Positions 25,560 to 33,959 of a stretch of 64,000 bases of DNA are shown here, one piece after another. The notes below the pieces were generated by a model. It ran no database searches. It worked only from the letters and a program-made list of their open reading frames with translations, and was not told the DNA's origin. Both the position numbers and the translations under genes were made by a program. The stretch covers positions 1 to 64,000 of IMG/VR virus record IMGVR_UViG_3300019850_000189. One strand, 5' to 3'. The stretch's first letter is position 1. Every line of letters starts with the position of its first letter. The stretch is from a virus.

Positions 25560-26111
25560 TTATACTTTCCAGTAGAATTGTAGTACCTGGGCAAATTTTA
25601 ATAGACCGGCTTTATCGATAATTACTTCATCACTTTCTTGAAATGTGGGACTTAAAATGTAGGAATATGGGGGTTTAGATGGTTTAACCGGAGAAATTGA
25701 TATCTCTCGAGCTCCCGACTCGTCCAAGCTACGATCCAAGGAACTAATAGCTAAACTGCCATATTCACTCCCTATCTCTATCAGTGTATAGTTATTGTTA
25801 TCAGAATCCAATCTGAATTCAAACTTTTGATGGGGTATATCTCCCAATTCCAGTTCTAATGCTGCGCGCAGGTCAGGATACTGATCTCGTTTCAATATAA
25901 TTCCAAGAGGCATATATTTTTTTTTAGGAGTGAGCGCCTGCCTAATGCGATATTCAAGAGGCCAGAAATTTGGATCTTTAAAATCCCAGACGTATTCAGG
26001 TTCGGCATCATCTTTGAGCTTAAAGCGAGAAATTAAAATATATTCGTTACAGCCGCACCCGCAATGAATTTTTATTATAGGTTTCATAAATCCAGCATAT
26101 ATGTGTGTCAT
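25560..26111 (-). CDS. Hypothetical protein
   Basis: 183 residues. Early Cys-rich IHCGCGCNEY (about 14-23) could bind a metal; then YRIRQALTPKKKYMPLG and a beta-rich middle. It overlaps its upstream neighbour by ATGA and ends just before the nrdJ start, so it probably belongs to the same transcript. No family recognised. Confidence 0.55.
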   Translation of the reverse strand: MTHIYAGFMKPIIKIHCGCGCNEYILISRFKLKDDAEPEYVWDFKDPNFWPLEYRIRQALTPKKKYMPLGIILKRDQYPDLRAALELELGDIPHQKFEFRLDSDNNNYTLIEIGSEYGSLAISSLDRSLDESGAREISISPVKPSKPPYSYILSPTFQESDEVIIDKAGLLKFAQVLQFYWKV

Positions 26112-26815
26112 ATGGATTTAAACCCTTTTTTATCAAAAATAGCCTTTAGATCGAAATTATTTATTATTATACTATTAAAAATACTCCAAGGCCTTTTCAT
26201 ATTGGATTTTATATGCAGGTTAGATCCATCTATAGCCAAGATTATTTGCTCGTTATTCTGAAATGATATCATACTCGCGCTCTTGCTTATAAGTAGTTTT
26301 TCGTCGAAATAATACTTATTAGTCGATGGCAGTGTAGTATAATAAACATACTGTGGTTGTTTGATGGGGATATTATACAACATGTTTGCCGAAGTGCTGT
26401 AATGATCTCTCCATATATCTGCTGTTGTTGTTCCGCTGGAATTATAGTTTACTTTATAGTTATACGTGGTGGAGCTGCCATCTGAAGTCCAATATAGATC
26501 TAATGCCCGATTTTCATCTAAATAAGGCCATGTATTATTATATTCCGGCGGAGATAGATCCGCGGATAGATCTGGAGTGGCCTTGACACCATTTTTCAAT
26601 AATTTTTTTGCTGTATCTCGTTTTACTTTTTTATGGTATATGACGGGCAACATGTGAATATTGCTTCTCACATGCTTCCAGAAATCTGTAGATGCCTTAT
26701 CTAAAAAGATATTATCAGCAATCAATAATTCTCCGGATAACAAATTTAGTCTCATCTTTTCTTTTGACGGTTCTTTTATTTTCAATGTTGAATTTTCCAA
26801 ACATATTACACTCAT
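26108..26815 (-). CDS. Hypothetical protein
   Basis: 235 residues, no recognised domain. The middle is rich in Tyr, Asn, Ser and Thr (WTSDGSSTTYNYKVNYNSSG), as in exposed beta proteins. ATGA overlap with the following gene. Confidence 0.55.
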   Translation of the reverse strand: MSVICLENSTLKIKEPSKEKMRLNLLSGELLIADNIFLDKASTDFWKHVRSNIHMLPVIYHKKVKRDTAKKLLKNGVKATPDLSADLSPPEYNNTWPYLDENRALDLYWTSDGSSTTYNYKVNYNSSGTTTADIWRDHYSTSANMLYNIPIKQPQYVYYTTLPSTNKYYFDEKLLISKSASMISFQNNEQIILAIDGSNLHIKSNMKRPWSIFNSIIINNFDLKAIFDKKGFKSI

Positions 26816-26827
26816 GTTGATGCCCCT

Positions 26828-27343
26828 TTATTTCTTAGCAGTTTTAGCAGTTTTAGCACCTGATTTTAGTTTCACAAATTCATCTTCAAGCATTATGCCA
26901 TATGGAATTTGCCCATTTACTATGCTCTGCCAGTGAGCCTTGAGTTCCGAGCTAACATCCCTTTTTGACTCTAAAAGATTTTTTGCCTGCTGTTGAATCC
27001 ATGATATCACTTCCGAAGTTACAGTTTTAAAATTCTTTTCGAATTGCGGGTATAACATGTCCTCATAGATAATTATCCTAAGAGGCGAGAAGGCGAATTC
27101 TGGCAGCCAATGCCTGATGAAATTCCACATTATAGCTCCAGCCTTATCTCTAGTATCAACACAGGCACTAAATTGTTGAACCATTAAATGTCCTGCGGAC
27201 AATATAACTGCCGTCATTTTTTCTCTCGCATCTTCTTCATTTTTGAGATCTATTGATTTTGACATTTTTTCATACATCTTTACAAAATCATCTATAGACT
27301 TAACTTTTTTTACTTCTGCGTACAATTCGGATTTAATTGGCAT
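26828..27343 (-). CDS. Hypothetical helical protein
   Basis: 171 residues, predicted mainly helical, tail AKTAKTAKK. GGAGG precedes the ATG, and an ACATATATA motif lies 31 bases upstream, so it likely heads a transcript running into nrdJ. No family recognised. Confidence 0.55.
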   Translation of the reverse strand: MPIKSELYAEVKKVKSIDDFVKMYEKMSKSIDLKNEEDAREKMTAVILSAGHLMVQQFSACVDTRDKAGAIMWNFIRHWLPEFAFSPLRIIIYEDMLYPQFEKNFKTVTSEVISWIQQQAKNLLESKRDVSSELKAHWQSIVNGQIPYGIMLEDEFVKLKSGAKTAKTAKK

Positions 27344-27373
27344 TTTAGCCTCCTATAGCTATTAACTCCATCT

Positions 27374-27382
27374 TATATATGT
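27374..27382 (-). promoter_or_regulatory. ACATATATA-class promoter candidate
   Basis: ACATATATA on the minus strand, 31 bases upstream of the ATG at 27343, between two genes. TTTGACA lies about 8 bases further upstream. Confidence 0.5.
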
Positions 27383-27404
27383 TTCGGCATGTCAAATATA
27401 TGAC

Positions 27405-28376
27405 TTACGAAGCTCTTCTTTTAAATTTATTATAGCTTTTCATATGATCGCTAAATAATTCTTTAATGATTTTATCGGTATGTCTTTTATGCCACAACAT
27501 AGGTATAAATTCGGATCTAAATTTGTGGTTTATATCTGGTTTAAAAAGAACCGGTATTGAACCGTCGCTTTTCTTAAGCCACTCATTTTGTTGAAAAGCA
27601 TCCTCTTTATAAGGAAACCAATATGGTAACAAATATGCGGTTCTTAAAAGTTCTTTAAGATTTTGTCTTTGTAACGCTCTTATATCTTTCATTTGTGGTT
27701 CAAAATTTTTGCCATATGTTTCATTATAGATTTTTTTATATTCTTCTAAAAAGAAATATTGTTCTTTAGCTAGTTTAATTTCCATGTTCTCATTATTATT
27801 ATCCCTTGTAATAATAATAGTGTAAGGTACGTTAGTGTAAGGTACGTTAGTGTAAGGTACGTTAGTGTAAGGTTGTGTAGACATTCGGTGCTTTCCCCGG
27901 GACAAAATTTGTCTTTCATCGGCAATTTTTGTCACCTGGGGGGACAAAATTTGTCTTTCATCGGCAATTTTTGTCCCACCATGAGCCTCTTTTTGCGCGA
28001 CCAAAGAGGTATTATGAATGCTACGTAATTTATCCGATAAACCATCGAGGTTATAAACTATACCAGCTGTATAATATTTTTTACTATCGCTGGTATTATT
28101 AACATGTTTAACTGTGGTAAAATCTAAATAGCCTTTGTCTCTAAGAGACTTTCTTGTGCGTTGCAAAGTTCTATAAGATTGGTTGCCAGGAAAATCTTTA
28201 TCATGTATACGCCATTCTGGAGAATTTCTACTTACTTTTAATATTAATAATAATTCTGAATTTGTGATACCCAGTTCTCCTTGATGATCCAACAAGGCAT
28301 TTGGAATTGCGGTAAAACCACTATCTAATAAATCATCATCCCATCTTGGATTTTTATTCTGTTGTTTCTTCGCCAT
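27405..28376 (-). CDS. Replication-initiator-like winged-helix protein
   Basis: 323 residues. The N-terminal 100 residues (GFTAIPNALLDHQGELGI, then NSELLLILKVSR, then YRTLQRTRKSLRDKGYLDF) match the winged-helix layout of phage/plasmid replication initiators. The middle (about 135-190) is a low-complexity linker containing two DNA-level repeat families: TKIADERQILS twice and PYTNV three times. The C-terminal part is helical. As in lambda O, repeats inside the gene may be the initiator's own binding sites. Not a confident family assignment; a regulator is the alternative. Confidence 0.55.
   Translation of the reverse strand: MAKKQQNKNPRWDDDLLDSGFTAIPNALLDHQGELGITNSELLLILKVSRNSPEWRIHDKDFPGNQSYRTLQRTRKSLRDKGYLDFTTVKHVNNTSDSKKYYTAGIVYNLDGLSDKLRSIHNTSLVAQKEAHGGTKIADERQILSPQVTKIADERQILSRGKHRMSTQPYTNVPYTNVPYTNVPYTIIITRDNNNENMEIKLAKEQYFFLEEYKKIYNETYGKNFEPQMKDIRALQRQNLKELLRTAYLLPYWFPYKEDAFQQNEWLKKSDGSIPVLFKPDINHKFRSEFIPMLWHKRHTDKIIKELFSDHMKSYNKFKRRAS
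27818..27877. repeat. 15-bp direct repeats, 3 exact plus 1 partial
   Basis: TAGTGTAAGGTACGT occurs at 27818, 27833 and 27848, with a partial copy from 27863. In frame they encode PYTNV units, but near-exact DNA identity is stronger than a linker needs. Iteron candidate. Confidence 0.8.
27901..27975. repeat. 33-bp direct repeats containing palindromes
   Basis: Two identical 33-bp copies start at 27901 and 27943 (42-bp period, in frame). Each contains GACAAAATTTGTC, a near-perfect palindrome, and GGCAATTTTTGTC, a diverged one. Together with the 15-bp repeats they form an iteron-like cluster inside the initiator-like gene. Confidence 0.8.
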
Positions 28377-28497
28377 TTGTATATATTATCTCCTTTGATA
28401 AATTATCTATATAATCTAATAGTTCACTACTTGGCTTCCTTTTTTTTACTTCCTTCGAAAAAACCCAGCAAAAGCACTTTAGAACCAGTATTTCTTT

Positions 28498-28782
28498 TTA
28501 TTTTATTTCTTGATCAAGAACTATTTCATTATATATTTTCCATTCTTGGTTTACATCAATTTTGAATGATGGTACTATTTTTATAACTTCATATTTTACT
28601 AAATCATCAAAAGCTATTTCTACGAGGTTATGTACTGCGAAATCATTATTTGAAATATGTCTAAGCGTATCAAGATCAATAATGTTTAGATCAATGATCA
28701 TCTCCAAAAGCATTTTAGATGAATTGGTGGGGCATCTATCAAATAACTTACTAAATTTGGATTTATCTACATTATCATTCAT
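28498..28782 (-). CDS. Hypothetical acidic protein
   Basis: 94 residues, acidic, predicted helical. No motif recognised. Same strand as neighbours. The 28377-28497 gap downstream holds no gene I can support. Confidence 0.5.
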   Translation of the reverse strand: MNDNVDKSKFSKLFDRCPTNSSKMLLEMIIDLNIIDLDTLRHISNNDFAVHNLVEIAFDDLVKYEVIKIVPSFKIDVNQEWKIYNEIVLDQEIK

Positions 28783-28861
28783 TTTTCATTTATATATTTT
28801 AAAATTGATTGACACACAAACATCTCGAATGGAGAATCTATTTCAAAGAGCTCTTCAGGTG

Positions 28862-29536
28862 CTAATATATATGTTTTAGTATAGCATCACACACTGCAAG
28901 TTCAAATTCGGAGTCGATTTCAAAACACTCTTCTGGTTTCAAGATATATGGAATAACATTTTCACCGATTCTATTCATATTCTTAATGAATGTGTTGCAT
29001 TTTGTGATGTAAATGGATCCAAGTTCGTAGTACATTCCGGAGTTATATTCCTGACTGCGGGGCCTATTGGCGGGATCATAATTAGGCTTTCCATCTTTCC
29101 ATATAAATCTATCAACCTTGCCGACAGTTAATAAACTATCTGATTTTGTTTCTTTGAATAATTGGTAAGCCTCGTCTATTGTACCAGGCAATCTTACTGG
29201 AGATGTAGGTTGCAGTATTATAACATTATTGCATTTATTCTTCATTAACAAATCTGCCACAAATGGCTCTAGTTGTGCTTTATCTGTTGCGTGCTCTGTT
29301 TTTCTTGGCACTATAAATGTTTTCTTAAAGTCAAAAAGACTTATAAGACCCTCAAATATTTTTATATACTCGTAGTTTTCTGTAGATACTAGCACTTTCG
29401 TGATACATTTTGCCTCTTCGGCCGCTTTCATAGTCCAATAAATAAGCGGTTGACCTGATACGTCGCGGATATTTTTGTTCTTAATTCGACGGCTACCGCT
29501 GCGCGCCGGAATAATAGCTATATTTATAAATGACAT
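28862..29536 (-). CDS. Acylneuraminate cytidylyltransferase family (CMP-sugar synthetase)
   Basis: 224 residues. The family couples CTP to an acidic sugar (sialic, legionaminic, pseudaminic or KDO type). Signature IIPARSGSRRIKNKN (8-22) is the nucleotide-binding P-loop of the family; LQPTSPVR and NSGMYY follow in the right order. Length is usual. In a phage it may serve modification of host surface sugar or of a virion glycan; the substrate cannot be told. Its start lies within the end of the HNH endonuclease gene (13-base overlap). Confidence 0.85.
   Translation of the reverse strand: MSFINIAIIPARSGSRRIKNKNIRDVSGQPLIYWTMKAAEEAKCITKVLVSTENYEYIKIFEGLISLFDFKKTFIVPRKTEHATDKAQLEPFVADLLMKNKCNNVIILQPTSPVRLPGTIDEAYQLFKETKSDSLLTVGKVDRFIWKDGKPNYDPANRPRSQEYNSGMYYELGSIYITKCNTFIKNMNRIGENVIPYILKPEECFEIDSEFELAVCDAILKHIY
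28866..28874 (-). promoter_or_regulatory. ACATATATA-class promoter candidate (weak)
   Basis: ACATATATA on the minus strand over the last codons of the CMP-sugar synthetase gene, 84 bases upstream of the 28782 start. The overlap with coding sequence makes it less certain than the others. Confidence 0.25.
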
Positions 29537-30192
29537 TTGTTATATTTCCTAAGGTTTTCTTTTGCCCACAAAGGTTGTAAATTGCACAGTGCCCAGCATT
29601 GCTTGAATTCTCTATCCTCTGGCTTCTCAAATTGCCACAAAGACATCGGAATTATATGATCTATGTGCCATCGGCCATAGTTATCCCAAGACATCCCAGG
29701 TTGGAACAAAGCCTCCAAGTGCACTTTAAGTTGTTTAAGAGTATAGCCAACGAGCAATTCCCAGTGCTGGCCGTTTTTGTTGCCTTTAACAGAAATGTAG
29801 ATAAGACATCTAATATTGCTATTTAACCTGAACATTGGACTATCGGTTTTCTTCTTTGCAATCCAATCGGCAGTATACGTGGGATTTTTAATACGCCACT
29901 GTTTTCGCATATATGATATTTTGTTCGGATTGTTTTTTCTATATTCCTTGCCTTGTTTTAATAAATAACTGCGATTTTTAATATATCGTTGTTGGTAATA
30001 TATTTTGTTGGCGGCATACCTACTTTTTTGTTTCTGTTTAATTACATCAGCGTTAATTATATAATGTTGGTTTTCATATTTTTTTTTGCAGGTTTTGCAT
30101 TGAGCTATTCTTGTGCCACGATTTTTATTTGACCAGTAAAAATCAGTAATAGCTTTTTCTAATCCGCATGTTGAGCAATGTTTCGTATTCAT
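29524..30192 (-). CDS. HNH homing endonuclease
   Basis: 222 residues. N-terminal zinc knuckle CSTCG...CKTCKKKY, a basic middle rich in Tyr and Lys, then the HNH core WHIDHIIPMSLW, CNLQPLWAKENLRK. Paralogue of the protein at 51502-52257, with the C-terminal 55 residues close to identical in layout. Free-standing, placed between sugar genes. A TAAAGATAAC motif lies 8 bases before the ATG and no Shine-Dalgarno is seen. Confidence 0.88.
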   Translation of the reverse strand: MNTKHCSTCGLEKAITDFYWSNKNRGTRIAQCKTCKKKYENQHYIINADVIKQKQKSRYAANKIYYQQRYIKNRSYLLKQGKEYRKNNPNKISYMRKQWRIKNPTYTADWIAKKKTDSPMFRLNSNIRCLIYISVKGNKNGQHWELLVGYTLKQLKVHLEALFQPGMSWDNYGRWHIDHIIPMSLWQFEKPEDREFKQCWALCNLQPLWAKENLRKYNKCHL

Positions 30193-30199
30193 AATATAA

Positions 30200-30209
30200 G
30201 TTATCTTTA
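30200..30209 (-). promoter_or_regulatory. AAAGATAA-class promoter candidate
   Basis: TAAAGATAAC on the minus strand, only 8 bases upstream of the HNH gene ATG; a leaderless message would result if it is a -10 element. Confidence 0.35.
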
Positions 30210-30233
30210 GTTTAATCTAGATTTTATACAATT

Positions 30234-30614
30234 TCATAGCCAATCTATTTTTTTAAGTTCATTCAGTTCGCGAGTTTTTATATTTTTTTCACGTTCGGTA
30301 CGCATATTCACGGCCTTTTCTAGTATTTCTATAGTCAGGTCATCTAGTCGGCTTATGGCTCTGTCATCCACCAACACGTCACAGTTGACTTTTCCCATTA
30401 TTAAACTGTGAAATTTAAACCCTATCTGTTTCATGCTGTTATATGTTAAATCAAAATATTTCCAGTGTCGGGCTGTGTTTAATATTATTGTGTGGCCTAA
30501 ATCATATAGACTATTAACTATTTTAACGGCACCAGGAAGCGGCTTACATGTCTCATATTTCCCAGGACTACCTTGAGTTAAAAGGGTTCCATCTATATCA
30601 AATTCAAAAATCAC
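30234..30614 (-). CDS. HAD-family phosphatase
   Basis: 126 residues from GTG at 30614, chosen because GGAGG lies 6 bases upstream; an upstream in-frame extension would include that site. FDIDGTLL (5-12) is HAD motif I with the nucleophile Asp6 and acid Asp8; ILNTAR is motif II; a DVLVDDRA block is motif IV. Similar small HADs (polynucleotide phosphatase or sugar-phosphate phosphatase) occur in phages. It lies near the CMP-sugar synthetase, so a sugar-phosphate substrate is possible. Confidence 0.8.
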   Translation of the reverse strand: MIFEFDIDGTLLTQGSPGKYETCKPLPGAVKIVNSLYDLGHTIILNTARHWKYFDLTYNSMKQIGFKFHSLIMGKVNCDVLVDDRAISRLDDLTIEILEKAVNMRTEREKNIKTRELNELKKIDWL

Positions 30615-30641
30615 ATAATACCTCCAATAAGATGATGTACC

Positions 30642-30650
30642 TATATATGT
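30642..30650 (-). promoter_or_regulatory. ACATATATA-class promoter candidate, divergent region
   Basis: ACATATATA on the minus strand, 28 bases upstream of the HAD GTG at 30614. It would start the long leftward block. The rightward AAAGATAA candidate begins 3 bases away. Confidence 0.55.
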
Positions 30651-30652
30651 CA

Positions 30653-30662
30653 CAAAGATAAT
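30653..30662 (+). promoter_or_regulatory. AAAGATAA-class promoter candidate, divergent region
   Basis: CAAAGATAAT on the plus strand, 25 bases before the 30687 start. It would begin the rightward tail block. Confidence 0.5.
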
Positions 30663-30686
30663 CTAAAGGAATTATAGGAGACACTA

Positions 30687-30989
30687 TTGCAGGATGATAT
30701 AACCGGTACTCCGGAATTAGATGCTTTGGCTGGTAGATATGGAGGGGTATCCACCAAAACCCTGTGGGATAAAACCATAACTCAGGGCCCTGGGATTAAT
30801 GCTGGTCCGGCCAATAAAAGAACATATAAGTTGAGTCGAGGCACAGTTAGAAAATATTTTGATTATCTTAAAAAGCATGGCATTAGTTATAGTCGTAACT
30901 TCATCAAGAAAAAAAAGAAAAATAGAAAACCTGCCTTCATGTATTGGAAAGATAAAATAGACCCGGATAATCTTAGGATATTAAAATAA
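30687..30989 (+). CDS. Hypothetical basic protein
   Basis: 100 residues from a TTG start, with AGGAG six bases upstream. C-terminal half is basic (NFIKKKKKNRKPAF). First gene of the rightward block; stop overlaps the next ATG (TAATG). No family recognised. Confidence 0.5.
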   Translation: MQDDITGTPELDALAGRYGGVSTKTLWDKTITQGPGINAGPANKRTYKLSRGTVRKYFDYLKKHGISYSRNFIKKKKKNRKPAFMYWKDKIDPDNLRILK

Positions 30990-31294
30990 TGGCAACAAAA
31001 AAAATTTCATTGACTAACTTCAAGGCCGGAAAAAAATACTGCAGTTTTCGTAGTTCAGAAGATGCTATTATATTTTATGTCAAGCATGTTGATGAGAACC
31101 TAATGACTGTATATATGTGTGTCATTACCACATGGCATCATAAAAATAAAAGTTATTCCGGATTTAAAATAATGCCAGACTATAAAGTACGAGCAATAGG
31201 CCGTCCAGAAAGTTGGTTCTTTGGCGAAGAGACACATCTTTGTAAAGGCAGCGAAGACTATAAGAAATTTTTTGATCTACTATTTAGATATTAA
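30989..31294 (+). CDS. Hypothetical protein
   Basis: 101 residues, mixed alpha/beta, aromatic-rich. Starts on the last base of the previous stop codon, so translation is likely coupled. No motif recognised. Confidence 0.55.
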   Translation: MATKKISLTNFKAGKKYCSFRSSEDAIIFYVKHVDENLMTVYMCVITTWHHKNKSYSGFKIMPDYKVRAIGRPESWFFGEETHLCKGSEDYKKFFDLLFRY

Positions 31295-31305
31295 GAGGAA
31301 ATAAA

Positions 31306-32505
31306 ATGGCTGAAACAAAATTGAATCTGAATTATCAAGTTAATACTACACAGTTTGATGATAAAGTTGGTGACGCTGTAAAAACCGGTGGAGCCGCTGA
31401 TGAAGTACAGGATAAAATAGATTTAAAATTTAATCCGTCTGGACCAACAGGGGGCCATACTCATGATGGATCAGTTGGTGATGGCCAGAAGATAGATTAT
31501 ACACATTTAACAAGTGTACCGACATCCTTTAAGCCAATCCCGCACACTCATCAATTCCTTGACATAACGGATGACATAGCGTGGTCTCAAATAGATAGTT
31601 TGATATCCGGTACAGGCTCAGCAGAAACTATAATTAGATCTGATGATGATAGATTATCTGATAGCCGGGACCCAAATCTACATAGTCACCCATTTACAGA
31701 TATTACCGGCGATATAGCTTTTACCCAATTAGACGCCATTGTTTCAACAGGCAGCGAATCAAATAGAATAATTGCCGCGGATGATACTAGGTTGGCAGAT
31801 GCTAGAACTCCTATTTCCCATGATAATACATACCACAGCGAGACTTATATAACATCTGCGGGAGTTACATACGAGAATTTGGATAACAACGGCGATGTTG
31901 GAACAACATCATCTCAGGTTTCCCGTGGTGACCACAATCATAACACTCTTTATTATGTCCAGGCTACAGTTGACGGTCTTCTATTGGGCAAAGCCAATAC
32001 TCTGCATACTCATAGTAACGGCGATATTCTTGCTGGTGCATTGGCCGATGCTGTCAGCTACATAAATCCCCAGAGAAGATATTATTCATTTTCTCCATTT
32101 GGGTTTGGTGGATGGACTATCATTGGTGATGGTACTGCCTCGGTTAATCCTAATACCGCATCAAATGGTGATTATGTCATATCATGCTCCATCATGCCGG
32201 ATGATAGTGTTATGAAAGAATTTTCTTTATATATAAACACAACCGGTGTTCATGATTTAACTATAAGTCTAATGCGCACGGATATAGTTAATGGATCAGC
32301 TGATACTGTGGCACAAATAACTCATAACAGTTCTACTGCCGGATACGAGAAACTGACCACAAGTGATTTCAGCACAGGGATGGATTTAATAGACAAGGAA
32401 GTATATCATTATTGGATTTTATTTCAAGAAGATAGCACATTTGATGTGGATATAAATATTACAGGTGGATTTATTGCTTGTGATGTTGAGAAACCAATAC
32501 CATAA
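31306..32505 (+). CDS. Tail-fibre-like virion protein
   Basis: 399 residues. Five H-x-H pairs in sequence (GGHTHDG, IPHTHQF, NLHSHPF, DHNHNT, LHTHSN) and repeats of the type DDDRLSDSRDP / DDTRLADARTP with FTDITGDIAF are typical of metal-stabilised phage tail fibre shafts. The C-terminal 150 residues form a beta-rich domain that may bind a receptor. Shine-Dalgarno GAGGAA precedes the ATG. Alternative: a baseplate- or capsid-attached fibre. No chaperone gene is recognised nearby. Confidence 0.72.
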   Translation: MAETKLNLNYQVNTTQFDDKVGDAVKTGGAADEVQDKIDLKFNPSGPTGGHTHDGSVGDGQKIDYTHLTSVPTSFKPIPHTHQFLDITDDIAWSQIDSLISGTGSAETIIRSDDDRLSDSRDPNLHSHPFTDITGDIAFTQLDAIVSTGSESNRIIAADDTRLADARTPISHDNTYHSETYITSAGVTYENLDNNGDVGTTSSQVSRGDHNHNTLYYVQATVDGLLLGKANTLHTHSNGDILAGALADAVSYINPQRRYYSFSPFGFGGWTIIGDGTASVNPNTASNGDYVISCSIMPDDSVMKEFSLYINTTGVHDLTISLMRTDIVNGSADTVAQITHNSSTAGYEKLTTSDFSTGMDLIDKEVYHYWILFQEDSTFDVDINITGGFIACDVEKPIP

Positions 32506-32534
32506 TATTTGTTTCCATATTTGCAAAGCTTTCA

Positions 32535-32544
32535 CAAAGATAAT
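32535..32544 (+). promoter_or_regulatory. AAAGATAA-class promoter candidate
   Basis: CAAAGATAAT, 18 bases upstream of the ATG at 32563, in a 57-base gap. Confidence 0.5.
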
Positions 32545-32562
32545 AACAGATAGGGGGGTATT

Positions 32563-32742
32563 ATGCCCGTACAAAGCCATGGTGCTGAACAAATGATGCA
32601 ATACCAAAAGTTGGTTGATAAGATATTAAAGAACGAAACGGCCGATGAAGCTAATAAAGTCCGCATAGCAAAAAAGAATAAAATAAAAATAGGAGCTCCG
32701 GAACTTCCGCGAGCCGGAACCAGAGAGCCTAGGACTAAATAG
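32563..32742 (+). CDS. Small basic protein
   Basis: 59 residues, starting MPVQSHGAEQMMQYQK; second half basic (VRIAKKNKIKIG). A GGGGGG-containing Shine-Dalgarno and an AAAGATAA motif precede it; the stop TAG runs into the Shine-Dalgarno of the next gene. Function unknown. Confidence 0.6.
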   Translation: MPVQSHGAEQMMQYQKLVDKILKNETADEANKVRIAKKNKIKIGAPELPRAGTREPRTK

Positions 32743-32751
32743 GAGAATCAA

Positions 32752-33057
32752 ATGAACGTCAATTATTATGATGAAATTAATAAAAAATTGTCACATAATG
32801 ACTTTGAGTCATATACGACATCTGAGAGTTTAAAGCAAAAAAATAAAGATACAGTGGAGCTCGTTAAAGAGGCCTTTATTGAAGAGCTCAAAAAGCGAAA
32901 TTTAAGCTACAATAAGGAAGTAGTTGATATCTATCCAACTTGTATAAAAGTTGAGAAAGAAACTCTTGAATACCCTTATTATAGAGAAGCGGTTGATACG
33001 ACCAGAACCAGAATCAAAAAAGATTATGGTATTGATTTAGGACTTTATTCATTCTAA
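32752..33057 (+). CDS. Hypothetical protein
   Basis: 101 residues, charged, helical N-terminal two thirds. Strong AGGAG before the ATG. No family recognised. Confidence 0.55.
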   Translation: MNVNYYDEINKKLSHNDFESYTTSESLKQKNKDTVELVKEAFIEELKKRNLSYNKEVVDIYPTCIKVEKETLEYPYYREAVDTTRTRIKKDYGIDLGLYSF

Positions 33058-33068
33058 GGAAAAAATGT

Positions 33069-33959
33069 ATGCTATCAGAACAAGGAAAAGGAGAAGGCGC
33101 CATTGGAAAAATACCATTTGTGCGCACGTTAGCTGGAGCCGGAAAAATTGCAGGTCAAACACTTGGTCTGCCACTTGCAGGGTTTGTTTCAGCGAGCAAT
33201 GAAAAAGGAGAAAAAAGTCTATTTAAGCAACTTGGAGCTCAGAGCGGCAAATTATTTAGGACTGGCGCAAAGGCTGTGAAAGTTGCTTATGCTTATGCGG
33301 TAGCTCCAAAGCATGTTAGAAATGCCATTAAAAAATTGTGGAGGGCATGGCCCAATTTAAAAATAAGATTGATGAATATATGGGTATTGATATATCCCGA
33401 TATGCATAATCCAAATACATATAGTGTAGTTTATTACGCTCCGGATGGTTCAAAGCTTGTCCAGACTTCAGTTAGCAAAGAAGAGGCCGAAGAAATGAAA
33501 GTCCAACCGGAAACCGCGGGAGCCAAGGCTATAAGAAAGATAGAAGGCGGAAACAAAGCTAAAAAAAAGATAGTAGGCAACAAAGCTAAAAAAAAGATAG
33601 TAGGCAACAAGGCTATAAAAAAGATAGAAGGCGGTAACAAAGCTAAAACAGAAGCAGAAGATATTAAAATCGAAATTCGTTCAATGGGTATGGAATATGA
33701 TCAATTAGATATGATAGAAGAAGAAATAATGAATGAAGCCCTTGGTCTTCCTCCAGCAGCAGCACTTCTGGCTCGATGGAAATATGGTAAGTCAGCTACA
33801 TTGGTAAGATATAGAATTTGGATCCTACAATTTTTTGATAGTGCCCGTAATAAAACTTTTATAAGTATTTATGATGCGTTGCCACAGAAGCTGGAACCGG
33901 GTGAAGAACTTAATCCAATTCACAAATTCGCATATCAGGGCAAGCAGGAAATGATTTAA
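33069..33959 (+). CDS. Basic protein with lysine-rich repeats, possible internal protein
   Basis: 296 residues. Begins MLSEQGKGEG (an L-x-E near the start), then a basic Gly/Ala-rich region, an aromatic beta segment (VLIYPDMHNP), a central set of imperfect repeats around NKAKKKIVG (about 155-195), and a C-terminal domain (YRIWILQFFDSARNKTF). Overlaps the next gene by one base. The basic repeats would suit DNA contact in the head; no known domain. Confidence 0.5.
   Translation: MLSEQGKGEGAIGKIPFVRTLAGAGKIAGQTLGLPLAGFVSASNEKGEKSLFKQLGAQSGKLFRTGAKAVKVAYAYAVAPKHVRNAIKKLWRAWPNLKIRLMNIWVLIYPDMHNPNTYSVVYYAPDGSKLVQTSVSKEEAEEMKVQPETAGAKAIRKIEGGNKAKKKIVGNKAKKKIVGNKAIKKIEGGNKAKTEAEDIKIEIRSMGMEYDQLDMIEEEIMNEALGLPPAAALLARWKYGKSATLVRYRIWILQFFDSARNKTFISIYDALPQKLEPGEELNPIHKFAYQGKQEMI
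33530..33650. repeat. Imperfect 24/27-bp coding repeats
   Basis: Units resembling AACAAAGCTAAAAAAAAGAT recur about four times in frame, encoding NKAKKKIVG-like segments in the 33069-33959 protein. Confidence 0.7.

Noticed and set aside
31110-31118. TATATATGT (ACATATATA on the minus strand) at this position
   Set aside because: It is antisense inside a plus-strand gene and explained by the codons for TVYMC; no minus-strand gene follows.
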